Of a stretch of 64,000 nucleotides of DNA, positions 25,547 through 33,636 are shown in pieces. Position numbers and translations under genes: made by a program. The DNA lies in contig NZ_CP128187.1 of assembly GCF_035207705.1 (NCBI RefSeq), positions 1,240,001 to 1,304,000 of the forward strand, given 5' to 3'. Position 1 is the first letter of the stretch. Every line of letters begins with the position of its first letter. The notes beneath the pieces were generated by a model. The model had not been told where the DNA came from and ran no database searches. It was given only the letters and a program-made list of their open reading frames with translations. The stretch is from Maribacter sp. BPC-D8. GTDB lineage: Bacteria > Bacteroidota > Bacteroidia > Flavobacteriales > Flavobacteriaceae.

Positions 25547-25660
25547 ATGAGAACTTTTATCAGAAATACACCGACAGAAACAAGAAGAAATTCTTTCTTT
25601 TCAAGTTTTAAGAATAGTAAAAGAGTACAATGGGCATCATCAAGAAGTCATACCCATTAA
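25547..25660 (+). CDS. Micro-ORF, tandem copy 1 (37 aa)
   Basis: Thirty-seven codons, MRTFIRNTPTE start and SSRSHTH end, with net charge about +7, one Trp, and no signal or membrane segment. It differs from copy 2 at four bases; three are silent (Asn7, Ser16, Ser32) and one changes Cys20 to Ser, which points to coding constraint. I recognise no family. It is the first of five ORFs of identical length ending at a terminator at 26370. Confidence 0.65.
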   Translation: MRTFIRNTPTETRRNSFFSSFKNSKRVQWASSRSHTH

Positions 25661-25721
25661 AATAGTTACAATAAATATTCATCAATCACTCGGCTAATCA
25701 CCGAACCTAAAATCAAACATC

Positions 25722-25835
25722 ATGAGAACTTTTATCAGAAACACACCGACAGAAACAAGAAGAAATTCATTCTTTTCATGTTTTAAGAATAGTAAAAGAG
25801 TACAATGGGCATCATCGAGAAGTCATACCCATTAA
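25722..25835 (+). CDS. Micro-ORF, tandem copy 2 (37 aa)
   Basis: Identical in coding sequence to copy 3 and carrying Cys at position 20 where copies 1 and 4 have Ser. Same start context (AAACATCATGAG) as copy 3; see copy 1 for the protein description. Confidence 0.65.
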   Translation: MRTFIRNTPTETRRNSFFSCFKNSKRVQWASSRSHTH

Positions 25836-25896
25836 AATACTTACAACAAATATTCATCAATCACTCGGCTAATCACCGAACCTAAAAACAAACATC

Positions 25897-26010
25897 ATGA
25901 GAACTTTTATCAGAAACACACCGACAGAAACAAGAAGAAATTCATTCTTTTCATGTTTTAAGAATAGTAAAAGAGTACAATGGGCATCATCGAGAAGTCA
26001 TACCCATTAA
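25897..26010 (+). CDS. Micro-ORF, tandem copy 3 (37 aa)
   Basis: Base-for-base identical to copy 2 over the 114-bp ORF. A Cys20 version of the peptide; the spacer behind it differs by a few bases from the others. Confidence 0.65.
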   Translation: MRTFIRNTPTETRRNSFFSCFKNSKRVQWASSRSHTH

Positions 26011-26071
26011 AATAGTTACAACAAACATTCATCAATCTCTCGGCTAATCACCGAACCTAAAAACAAACGTC

Positions 26072-26185
26072 ATGAGAACTTTTATCAGAAACACACCGAC
26101 AGAAACAAGAAGAAATTCATTCTTTTCAAGTTTTAAGAATAGTAAAAGAGTACAATGGGCATCATCGAGAAATCATACCCATTAA
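26072..26185 (+). CDS. Micro-ORF, tandem copy 4 (37 aa)
   Basis: Ser20 version with a further change, Ser34 to Asn. Reading frame, start and stop are kept. The leader shows a single base change next to the start (AAACGTCATGAG). Confidence 0.65.
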   Translation: MRTFIRNTPTETRRNSFFSSFKNSKRVQWASSRNHTH

Positions 26186-26246
26186 AATAGTTACAACAAA
26201 TATTCATCAATCACTCGGCTAATCACCGAATCTAAAAACAAACATC

Positions 26247-26360
26247 ATGAGAAATTTTCAAAGAGTATTACTTATAACATCAGTTAAGCATAATTTATTA
26301 AATGCTATAAAAGACAAGCAGAGAAAACTATTATCTATTGAAAGACATTTAGCATTCTAA
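26247..26360 (+). CDS. Divergent fifth micro-ORF (37 aa) behind the same leader
   Basis: It follows the same 61-bp spacer and starts ATGAGAA like the others, but from residue 3 the sequence is unrelated: MRNFQRVLLITSVKHNLL at the start and SIERHLAF at the end. It is again exactly 37 codons. The peptide is basic and could form an amphipathic helix. Conserved leader with an exchanged body suggests a cassette-like family. A terminator follows 9 bp later. Confidence 0.6.
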   Translation: MRNFQRVLLITSVKHNLLNAIKDKQRKLLSIERHLAF

Positions 26361-26369
26361 TAGTAACGG

Positions 26370-26399
26370 AGATATGAATTCATCATTCATATCTTTTTT
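26370..26399 (+). terminator. Terminator of the micro-ORF array
   Basis: AGATATGAA pairs with TTCATATCT around a 7-base loop, followed by a T-run. It isolates the array from the GntR gene. Confidence 0.85.
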
Positions 26400-26481
26400 A
26401 CGTGTATATTTTTTAGATAATACATGCACTAAATTCTCTGTAATACGGTTATAATCGTATACGATATATTATATTTGATAT

Positions 26482-27111
26482 ATGTTGGTTAAAATAAATT
26501 TAAGAGATCAAGTGCGCAATTACTTGTTGTCAGAGATGATTACGGGTAATCTGAAAACTGGTAAAACTATCAACTTAGCTGCACTTGCTCGTCATTTAAA
26601 TGTTAGCGTAACTCCAATACGAGAGGCATTAACACAGTTGCAACAAGCACACATTATTAAGGCTATACCCAATAGAGGATTCATAATTGCTGAACTTGAT
26701 GTTGAAGAGGCGGAAGACTTGTATGAGCTAGTAGCGAACTTAGAAGTAATGGCTATTGAAAATACGGAGTTTAGTCAAGAAGATATCGTTAATTTAAAAA
26801 ATCAACAAGAGGTTTTTGAAAATGCAAAAAACGCTATCGATAGAATTCAAGCTGATTTAGAATTTCATAAATTATTGACCCAAGGTTATAAAAACAAATT
26901 GGCGCTTAAAATTTTACATGATTTAAAGACTCGCATCTTCTTTTATGAACGTGCCTTTACAAATGATGATTCTTTCTACAACAAATCTGACAATCAGCAT
27001 GATTCTATTATTTCTGCAATTGCCGATGACAATGTACCGACCGCTTCCCTCCTATTAAAAATGAATTGGATGTTGATTTTAAATTACGTTCAAAAGAAAC
27101 TTACTGAATAG
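26482..27111 (+). CDS. GntR-family (FadR/FCD) transcriptional regulator
   Basis: A 209-residue protein with a winged HTH at residues 5-70 (NLAALARHLNVSVTPIREAL, the GntR core) and an all-helical FCD ligand domain at about 75-205 with the expected metal-site His residues (EFHKLL, SDNQHDSII). FCD members sense carboxylic acids and related metabolites. The adjacent convergent genes are a sigma factor operon; no catabolic operon is adjacent, so its target is unknown. Confidence 0.9.
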   Translation: MLVKINLRDQVRNYLLSEMITGNLKTGKTINLAALARHLNVSVTPIREALTQLQQAHIIKAIPNRGFIIAELDVEEAEDLYELVANLEVMAIENTEFSQEDIVNLKNQQEVFENAKNAIDRIQADLEFHKLLTQGYKNKLALKILHDLKTRIFFYERAFTNDDSFYNKSDNQHDSIISAIADDNVPTASLLLKMNWMLILNYVQKKLTE

Positions 27112-27116
27112 AGAAT

Positions 27117-27716
27117 TTACTCTAATTCTTGTATCAACTCTTGTGCAGATTGGGTTACTTTAATGTACCCCTTATATGCCCATCTAAAGAAAAACAACAT
27201 TACTATTAATGTTACAGTAAATACTACGTATTGCTCTGTTTTTAAGTTGGTTATAAATACATTCTTATTCGAAATAATTTTCGAAGTTACCGGTACTATA
27301 AATAATAGTCCAATAAAACCAACTGCCATACCAATTTGTTGCAATCTTAAAAGTCTATTCTTAGTCTTCAAGTAAAACTTTAAATTTTCTTTATAAGACC
27401 CGTTTAAAATATCTATATTTTTTATTTTTTTTAAAGTTGTAAGTACCATTGCGGGTAATACAATTAAAAATGAAAGGGTAAGTACTCCGCAAATTTGCAA
27501 GTACCAAGTATCTAATTTACCAAAGTTTAGCAGCACAAAGAATGCTATAGCAAAACAGACTACAGCACCTAAGGTTTCGTATTTGGTAATGGTAGAGAAC
27601 TTATTTTGATATTTCTTCTTTGTCATATCTAATATTATTTGGTTCGTTAATTTTTTTTGATGATTTAGTTCATCGCTCATTTGTGTCCATGCAGACTGTA
27701 GTTCTTCTAGTTCCAT
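27117..27716 (-). CDS. Four-helix membrane protein partnered with ECF sigma factor
   Basis: A 199-residue protein with a soluble N-terminus (ELQSAWTQMSDELNHQ) and four hydrophobic segments near 50-70, 75-98, 130-150 and 160-180. It starts 2 bp after the sigma gene stop, the usual position of an anti-sigma factor. It has no zinc-finger anti-sigma motif, so it is either an unusual membrane anti-sigma or a sensor. This gene pair recurs in Flavobacteriia, to my knowledge. Confidence 0.7.
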   Translation of the reverse strand: MELEELQSAWTQMSDELNHQKKLTNQIILDMTKKKYQNKFSTITKYETLGAVVCFAIAFFVLLNFGKLDTWYLQICGVLTLSFLIVLPAMVLTTLKKIKNIDILNGSYKENLKFYLKTKNRLLRLQQIGMAVGFIGLLFIVPVTSKIISNKNVFITNLKTEQYVVFTVTLIVMLFFFRWAYKGYIKVTQSAQELIQELE

Positions 27717-27718
27717 GA

Positions 27719-28207
27719 TTAATGCTTTGTCATGTTAGTTTTTAATTTCTTCTTTATTCGAGATATTTTAGTACCTACATTGCTATCGTTCAACCCTGTA
27801 ATTTGTGCTATCTCTTTATAGCTTTTACCCTCCAGTAAAAGAAAAATGAGTCCTTTTTCTAAGGTGTTTAGATGTTTTAAATGCTGATATAGCAATCGTA
27901 ATCGCTCTTCGTAGGCATCATTATTAGTGTCTGATTGCTTGATAAAAATATCTGCAATGGGAAGGGAATCTGGTCTTTTCTTTTTTTTCTTGATAAATGT
28001 GATTGCTGTATTCATTGCCACACGATACATCCAAGTTGTGATTTTTGAATCGTTACGAAACGAGTCAAAATACTTCCAAAGTTGGTAGACTATTTCTTGA
28101 AACAGATCTTCTTGGTCCTCTTTATTATCGGTGTAAATTGAAGTCACCTTATATAATAGCGCCTGATGCTCTCTTATTAAATTAGTAAAGACTGCTTCTT
28201 TTTGCAT
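27719..28207 (-). CDS. ECF-type RNA polymerase sigma factor
   Basis: A 162-residue sigma-70-family protein with region 2 (about 15-80: EDLFQEIVYQLWKYFDSF) and region 4 (about 108-160: LNTLEKGLIFLLLEGKSYKEIAQITGLNDSNVGTKISR spread over it). The linker holds a basic KKKKKRPDS patch. The membrane gene directly downstream is its probable anti-sigma partner. Targets are unknown. Confidence 0.92.
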   Translation of the reverse strand: MQKEAVFTNLIREHQALLYKVTSIYTDNKEDQEDLFQEIVYQLWKYFDSFRNDSKITTWMYRVAMNTAITFIKKKKKRPDSLPIADIFIKQSDTNNDAYEERLRLLYQHLKHLNTLEKGLIFLLLEGKSYKEIAQITGLNDSNVGTKISRIKKKLKTNMTKH

Positions 28208-28353
28208 TTATAAAAACCTATTTACCCATTAGTATGAGATTTATGTAGTTTGTCACACTTCAATGTAAATTCTTTTTTAAATTAGAGTATAATAATCCTA
28301 ACTCATACAACATGAGGTGTATATGTACGTTTTATTAAAAAAAATATTCTGAT

Positions 28354-28500
28354 ATGCAGTTTTTAAATTCGGAAATAGAGGCTTTGACAAAAAGAAAAAA
28401 TACCCCAGCACTAGCTAAAAAGCAAGTATCATGCGGTATTTTTCAAGATATAAAAGATATTCCTGTTAAAGCAGAAACGGTAGTACTTAAAAAAGTATAA
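28354..28500 (+). CDS. Possible small protein (48 aa)
   Basis: A 48-codon frame, MQFLNSEIEALTKRKNTP start, basic and Lys-rich with one Cys, ending KKV one base before the convergent amidohydrolase stop. It occupies the 294-bp gap between the sigma factor and amidohydrolase genes. No family is recognised, and it may be a chance frame. Confidence 0.35.
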   Translation: MQFLNSEIEALTKRKNTPALAKKQVSCGIFQDIKDIPVKAETVVLKKV

Positions 28501-28501
28501 T

Positions 28502-29593
28502 CTACTTTTCAAATAACGATGCATCTAAACCAGGAATAAGGTTTAGCGCATTTTTATAGTACAATTTTCTCAACACATCGTCAGGTAGGTTCAAGCCATA
28601 CATTGCCCAAAATGCATGGTATTTTTTGTAGTACGGAAAATATTCATCGTTGCTTTCCAATACCCTGAAATAAGTAGGAAACTCTTCAGGTTTCCAACTA
28701 TCTTTTCCGAATAAGACCCTGTCTTGATACTTAATAAAAAAGGCTCTAGCATTTTGCGGTTGTCTACCCAGCTCAGCGATAACAGCAGATATACCCACAT
28801 TCATATTTGGCATTTCATCTAATAACTCCCCTAATTTTTCAAGGTTATTCGCATGCCAGCCCATGTGAGCATTTATAAATTTGGTATTCGGATGTTTTTT
28901 GAACACGTTATGTTGTTCTTGAATAATCTGCTCGAAAGGCGCAGGATCCGTAGCTGTACGCTTTCTTCTAGGGTGCGTTTTTAATTCTAACCAACGTTCG
29001 TTATCTGAATTCATATCATCCCAGAAAGATTTTGGATCTGCAGCATGAATTAATACTGGTACTCCCATTTCAGCACATTTAGCCCATATAGGATCTAAAC
29101 GGGGATCATCTATTGCCAAACGATTACCGTCAACATCTTTATTACGTAATCCTAAGCTTTTAAAAATCTTTAATCCTTTAGCTCCGTTCTTAATATCTTG
29201 TTCTAATTGGGCAGCAGCCTGTTTTCCCCATTCCATATCTTTTGCACCTTCAAAATCTACATTAGCAAAGACAACAAATCTATTTGGATAGCTTTTATTA
29301 ATATTATCAATTTTCTCTTTAAGACTTTCACCAGACCTTCCGCTTAAGTTCACCATTATGGCTTCGTTCATAGCATCCATATGAGAAATTAATCCGTTTA
29401 AAGCTTCAACTGACATATCTCGTTGATGGCTATGTACGTCTATAAAAGGGAATTTTGCTTTGGTGATTTCACCACCAGGCACCACCAAAGTAGATGTCGG
29501 ATTATATTCTTCAAAACCCATTTCTTGGGCTAGTAATGGAGAGGATAGTAAAGTAGTTAGAAGGACAATGAATGTATATTTTAATTTGATCAT
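28502..29593 (-). CDS. Secreted amidohydrolase-family TIM-barrel protein
   Basis: A 363-residue protein with a signal peptide ending LLAQ (about 22). The metal motif FIDVHSH is near residue 50, KGLKIFKSLG gives the family's Lys region, VPVLIHAAD and FINAHMGWH the next His ligands, and VLFGKDSW the closing Asp. This fits the Amidohydro_2 family (ACMSD/5-carboxyvanillate decarboxylase-like), a lactonase or decarboxylase-type fold, here exported. It lies 1 bp after the MocA-like gene and is co-transcribed with XdhC/MocA. Confidence 0.85.
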   Translation of the reverse strand: MIKLKYTFIVLLTTLLSSPLLAQEMGFEEYNPTSTLVVPGGEITKAKFPFIDVHSHQRDMSVEALNGLISHMDAMNEAIMVNLSGRSGESLKEKIDNINKSYPNRFVVFANVDFEGAKDMEWGKQAAAQLEQDIKNGAKGLKIFKSLGLRNKDVDGNRLAIDDPRLDPIWAKCAEMGVPVLIHAADPKSFWDDMNSDNERWLELKTHPRRKRTATDPAPFEQIIQEQHNVFKKHPNTKFINAHMGWHANNLEKLGELLDEMPNMNVGISAVIAELGRQPQNARAFFIKYQDRVLFGKDSWKPEEFPTYFRVLESNDEYFPYYKKYHAFWAMYGLNLPDDVLRKLYYKNALNLIPGLDASLFEK

Positions 29594-29594
29594 A

Positions 29595-30221
29595 TTACGA
29601 ATTAAGCGTGTTATTGGTTCGATTTATTAGATTCTGGTATTCTAAGTTTGTGTCTACATCAGCAATTTGATCTACCGCGTCTAATGAGATAATTATATTG
29701 CTTTTATTGTTTAGAATTTCTTTAGCACCGAAATCTCCTTTCAATACAGACAACTCTTCAAACAGCAATTTAGGAAACAATGCAGGTACACCTACATTTT
29801 TACCATAGTTAGTTGCTATGATTTTTGATGGATGTTTTATGAACTCTGCTATTAAGGAATTTAAATATTCAAAACTCAATAAAGGCTGATCAGCAAGGCA
29901 AATTAATACTCCGTCTAAGGTAGGCTTTTGTTTAAGTAACACTTTAACTCCGAGTGCAATACTATCACCCAATCCGTTTTCCCAATTTACATTAACGATG
30001 ATATTTATTTTTTTTTCTTTTAAACTACACTGAGTAGTAATAAATTCAGCGTTTGCGCCTAAGACAACATGAAACGAATTAGCATTGGTATTCTGAACAG
30101 TTTTAATGGTTTCTAATAAAAAGTTAGAATCTCTCCAAGGCATTAATTGCTTGATGCCATCCATTCTTCTAGAGGCACCAGCTGCCATAATTAGCACTGC
30201 TATATCTAAATTTGTTTTCAA
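29595..30221 (-). CDS. Molybdenum cofactor nucleotidyltransferase, MocA-like
   Basis: A 208-residue NTP-transferase with the N-terminal LIMAAGASRRMDGIKQL motif (GxxxRxG type with Lys) and GVLICLADQPLLS metal site. In the MobA-like family it resembles MocA, which adds CMP to molybdopterin for xanthine-dehydrogenase-type enzymes. The overlap (4 bp) with the XdhC gene strongly supports that context. Related enzymes of unknown substrate also exist. Confidence 0.85.
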   Translation of the reverse strand: MKTNLDIAVLIMAAGASRRMDGIKQLMPWRDSNFLLETIKTVQNTNANSFHVVLGANAEFITTQCSLKEKKINIIVNVNWENGLGDSIALGVKVLLKQKPTLDGVLICLADQPLLSFEYLNSLIAEFIKHPSKIIATNYGKNVGVPALFPKLLFEELSVLKGDFGAKEILNNKSNIIISLDAVDQIADVDTNLEYQNLINRTNNTLNS

Positions 30222-31228
30222 TTATGAATTGGTTTCAATCTGTCTTTCAACATTACCGGTTTTGTTTTTCGAATAACGGTTAAAATTTCTGCAAGAATTG
30301 ATATTGCTATTTCTTGCGGAGTTTCTGCACCAATATTCAATCCTGCCGGACCGTGAATACCTTCTATAAAATCTAAGTCAACATCCAAATCATGTTCCAA
30401 CAATTCAGACAACAATTTCTCTCTGCGTTTTATTGGTCCTAATACTCCCAAATATGTGGGGCTACTATTCTTAAGCATCATTAAATACTTTAAATCTTTA
30501 ACGTAGCTATGCGTCATTAAAAGAATGGCTGTATTCTTATCTATTGTTTCAACTGGGAAGTCTTCGGGTTCACAGTCAAGCAAAGTATCAATACCAGGAA
30601 AGTCTGAAATTGATTTATTTTCCTTCGGAGTTACGGCAACATTAACTTCCCACCCCATACTTAATCCGAAATGTGCTAATTGAACAGTATCATGCTCACT
30701 ACCTATTAATAAAAGTCGTTGACAAGGTTGCATTGTTTGTGTAAAATACAAAGCTTGAGACTGCGTTTTGGTTTTTACATTAAAAGTGTATGACTTAGAG
30801 TTAAGCTTTATGAAGCTGCCATATCCATCTAAAATACCATATTCCTTTTGGTATGAGGTATGAAGCTCAAAAGATTGACGATTTTCAATGACTGTGCTAA
30901 AATCTTCTATGAGTGCTTCACTTGGGGAAAAAGATTCTAGCAATATGTAAAGTATACCTTCGCAACCCAATCTAAATCGACCATCGTAGGTCATTAGTTT
31001 TGCAGTTTTATTCTCAAATACAGATTGTGCCTGAAACAAAATTTCTTTTTCAACACAGCCACCACTAACCGCACCTATCATTACATCATCTTCACGAATA
31101 AGCATACGAACACCAGGCTTACGATATGAAGAACCGTCTAAATCGACTACCGTTGCCAAAACGCATTTTATGTTTGCAGATGTAGCAATGATATACTCTT
31201 TAATAATATTCTTGAATTCGTGGGTCAT
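30218..31228 (-). CDS. XdhC/CoxI family molybdoenzyme maturation protein
   Basis: A 336-residue protein with an N-terminal XdhC_CoxI domain (ATVVDLDGSSYRKPGVRML, GAVSGGCVEKEI) and a C-terminal Rossmann XdhC_C domain (LLLIGSEHDTVQLA, YLGVLGPIKRREKLL, GPAGLNIGAETPQEIA). These proteins bind, sulfurate and insert the molybdenum cofactor of xanthine dehydrogenases or CO dehydrogenases. The oxidase subunits themselves are not in this window. It heads an operon with MocA and a secreted amidohydrolase. Confidence 0.92.
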   Translation of the reverse strand: MTHEFKNIIKEYIIATSANIKCVLATVVDLDGSSYRKPGVRMLIREDDVMIGAVSGGCVEKEILFQAQSVFENKTAKLMTYDGRFRLGCEGILYILLESFSPSEALIEDFSTVIENRQSFELHTSYQKEYGILDGYGSFIKLNSKSYTFNVKTKTQSQALYFTQTMQPCQRLLLIGSEHDTVQLAHFGLSMGWEVNVAVTPKENKSISDFPGIDTLLDCEPEDFPVETIDKNTAILLMTHSYVKDLKYLMMLKNSSPTYLGVLGPIKRREKLLSELLEHDLDVDLDFIEGIHGPAGLNIGAETPQEIAISILAEILTVIRKTKPVMLKDRLKPIHN

Positions 31229-31431
31229 TAATTACAGCTTTACTACTTCTAAGTTAGTAAAATTAAGGCTAATATTTCGAAAGTACATTTGACTTAAACC
31301 TAAAGAAATATAGGTCTTTTGAGAACTTTTGACATGTGATAGCTTCCGCTTTAACAATCTTTAACATTTATTTTTTCAATCGCCATAATTTAAATAAACT
31401 TTGTCCGTTCTGCTAGTTGAACCTATAATTA

Positions 31432-32529
31432 ATGAATATGAAGAATTTTTTTAAGAGTTTCAGTGTGTTATTTATCTTAACACTACTTGTTTCTTGTGGT
31501 AATGCAGATGATGATGTAAGCTTGAACCTAAATACAGGCGACGGATTAGGAAAAGGTACTGAAGTAGATGATTGTTTAGGACTCGAAGAAGGAGAACTGG
31601 TTTTATCTATACAAGAACAATATACAACTCTACCTGGTAAAGTATCTGTATTTTTTAGAGTATCAGATACAGGCGGTAACCCTGTACCGGGTTTAACGGC
31701 AGATCAATTTACTATTTACGAACAAGGTAGAAATGACGATTGTTTCAACACCATATCTACATCAGAGTCTTCTGCACGTATATCACCAAACTCACAGATT
31801 TTCTCAAATAACACTTTACTAGTATTAGATTTAAGTAATAGTGTGTTGAGTAGTAGCTTAGAAGAACTGAAATTAGCATCTACGAGTTTTATAGAAGCAG
31901 TTATGCCGGCAACAGCATCAGAATCTGTAAAAATGGCTATTTATTGGTTTGACGGTGAAGATGAGTTGCATTTATTAAATGAATTGACATCTTCAAGAGT
32001 TGAACTTACAGCGGCAGTTGATGGAATTACTGATGATATCAGTAATGACCCTTCTACAGATTTGTACGGTGCAGTTATAAAGTCAACAGATATTGCATCT
32101 GATTTGGTTAAGGTATCTACTGCAGATGGTAAAATTGGTGCAGCTTCAGTTGTAATATTTACAGATGGTACGGATCAAGCTTCTCGTTTTACAGAAGAAG
32201 CAGCATTGAAAAAAGTAGATGAAGCGAATGCTAACATATCATTCTTTAGTATTGGTTTAGGTGCAGAAATTGACACTGAAGTTTTAACAGCTGTTGGTAA
32301 AACCGCTAGTGTATTTGCTACCAATAAAGATGAATTAGAAAGAACATTTAGAGACATTTCTGAAAAGGTATCTGAAAGAGCTAATAGCTTTTACTTATTT
32401 GAATACTGTAGTCCTAAAAGAGATGGTAGTGGCGAAAACAACTTAGCTATCGAAATCAACACAGGTTCTAGACAAGGTGCAGTACAGACCAAGTTTAGTG
32501 CAAACGGATTTACAGGTGGTTGCCAATAG
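31432..32529 (+). CDS. VWA-domain surface lipoprotein
   Basis: A 365-residue lipoprotein (signal LLVSCGN, Cys about 22) with a beta-sandwich region (about 50-115: VFFRVSDTGGNPVPGL) and a von Willebrand A domain from about 125 to 320. The MIDAS metal motif DLSNS is intact (about residues 139-143), with the later Thr/Asp in IFTDGTDQ. VWA proteins hold metal-dependent protein contacts, here probably on the cell surface or in the periplasm. It has its own terminator; the partner is unknown. Confidence 0.85.
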   Translation: MNMKNFFKSFSVLFILTLLVSCGNADDDVSLNLNTGDGLGKGTEVDDCLGLEEGELVLSIQEQYTTLPGKVSVFFRVSDTGGNPVPGLTADQFTIYEQGRNDDCFNTISTSESSARISPNSQIFSNNTLLVLDLSNSVLSSSLEELKLASTSFIEAVMPATASESVKMAIYWFDGEDELHLLNELTSSRVELTAAVDGITDDISNDPSTDLYGAVIKSTDIASDLVKVSTADGKIGAASVVIFTDGTDQASRFTEEAALKKVDEANANISFFSIGLGAEIDTEVLTAVGKTASVFATNKDELERTFRDISEKVSERANSFYLFEYCSPKRDGSGENNLAIEINTGSRQGAVQTKFSANGFTGGCQ

Positions 32530-32553
32530 GTAATTATCAATCAAAATATAGAA

Positions 32554-32580
32554 AGAAGCATGAAAATGCTTCTTTTTTTT
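32554..32580 (+). terminator. Terminator after VWA lipoprotein gene
   Basis: AGAAGCAT GAAA ATGCTTCT hairpin with a stable GAAA tetraloop and an 8-base T-run. Confidence 0.88.
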
Positions 32581-32734
32581 TGCACTAAACTGAAATCAAC
32601 AACCTGCTGATAATCATTTTGTTGAGCTATATATTACCAAAGCGATGAACATAGCTTCTGTATTTAAACATCCGTTTAACGATTTGTGCCGTATATAAAA
32701 CCGATTAGACTAATATTAATTAAAAGAGAACAAA

Positions 32735-33565
32735 ATGAAAAGATTATCCTTAGTTACTATAGTATCGGTAGCGCTTTTAACTTCATGTGTATCTAAAAAG
32801 AAATTTGTTGCATTAGAAGATAACCTATCTCAAACACAGAGTACGTTACAAAAGACTCAAATTGAGAAAGAAGAGCTACAAGCTCAAATGACAAAAATTG
32901 AAGCTCGTGTAGAAGAGTACAATTCAAAAATCAACTCATTGAAAGATATGAACGATAGTCAGTTCACTAGTGTTGATGATGTTGCTGTTATGAGTAACAA
33001 TACAAAAGCTAAGATGAGAAATACATTGAAAAATGTTGATCCAGCTAAATTAGCAGCTGCACAAACATTACAAGATTCAATGAACTTGGCGATATCTTAC
33101 AAATTGAAGCAATCAATTTCTGAAGAAGGTGAAGATATCGATGTTAGTATTGATAAGACTGTAGTAATGATCAATATCTCTGATGAGTTATTATTCAACA
33201 CAGCTAGTTATAATGTTAGCAGTAAAGCAAACAAGATTTTACAAAAATTGGCAGATGTAATTAAGTCTGAGCCAAGTATGGAAGTTATGGTTGAAGGTCA
33301 TACAGATTCAAGAACAATCAACACGCCGATGGTTTCTGATAACTGGGATCTAAGTGTAAAACGTGCGACTTCTATTGTACGTAAATTACAGAAAGAATAT
33401 GATGTAGATCCTTCTCAATTAATTGCTTCAGGTAGAAGTAGCTACTTGCCTTTAGTGGAAAATGATTCTAAAGATCACATGGCAATGAACAGAAGAACAA
33501 AAATCATCATCTTACCTAACTTAGATAAATTCTTTGCACTTTTAGATGCAGACGATAATAAGTAA
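32735..33565 (+). CDS. OmpA-family lipoprotein
   Basis: A 276-residue protein with a lipobox (LLTSC, Cys18), a coiled-coil spacer (about 25-75) and a C-terminal OmpA domain (about 145-262) with the peptidoglycan-binding motif MVEGHTDSRTI and closing MAMNRRTKIIILP. It tethers the outer membrane to peptidoglycan as Pal-type proteins do. It is a single-gene unit with its own terminator; RBS-like AAAAGAGA precedes the start. Confidence 0.9.
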   Translation: MKRLSLVTIVSVALLTSCVSKKKFVALEDNLSQTQSTLQKTQIEKEELQAQMTKIEARVEEYNSKINSLKDMNDSQFTSVDDVAVMSNNTKAKMRNTLKNVDPAKLAAAQTLQDSMNLAISYKLKQSISEEGEDIDVSIDKTVVMINISDELLFNTASYNVSSKANKILQKLADVIKSEPSMEVMVEGHTDSRTINTPMVSDNWDLSVKRATSIVRKLQKEYDVDPSQLIASGRSSYLPLVENDSKDHMAMNRRTKIIILPNLDKFFALLDADDNK

Positions 33566-33586
33566 GATTTACGGTATTATAAAAAT

Positions 33587-33616
33587 AAAAAGGGAAGCAT
33601 TTGCTTCCCTTTTTTT
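33587..33616. terminator. Bidirectional terminator
   Basis: GGGAAGCA and TGCTTCCC stem with flanking A- and T-runs between the OmpA gene and the convergent M14 peptidase gene. Confidence 0.85.
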
Positions 33617-33636
33617 ATGCTTTAAATTTAAACCAG

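Larger units (their letters stand above)
25547..26246 (+). repeat. Four tandem 175-bp units, each one micro-ORF plus spacer
   Basis: The starts 25547, 25722, 25897, 26072 and 26247 are exactly 175 bp apart. Each unit is a 114-bp ORF and a 61-bp spacer holding the imperfect palindrome TCGGCTAATCACCGA. The units are about 95% or more identical, implying recent duplication or gene conversion. The fifth start keeps the spacer but opens a different ORF. Confidence 0.95.

Noticed and set aside
25547..26360. CRISPR or phage terminal repeat
   Set aside because: The period is 175 bp with intact ORFs in every unit and no spacer diversity; no cas or phage gene is nearby.
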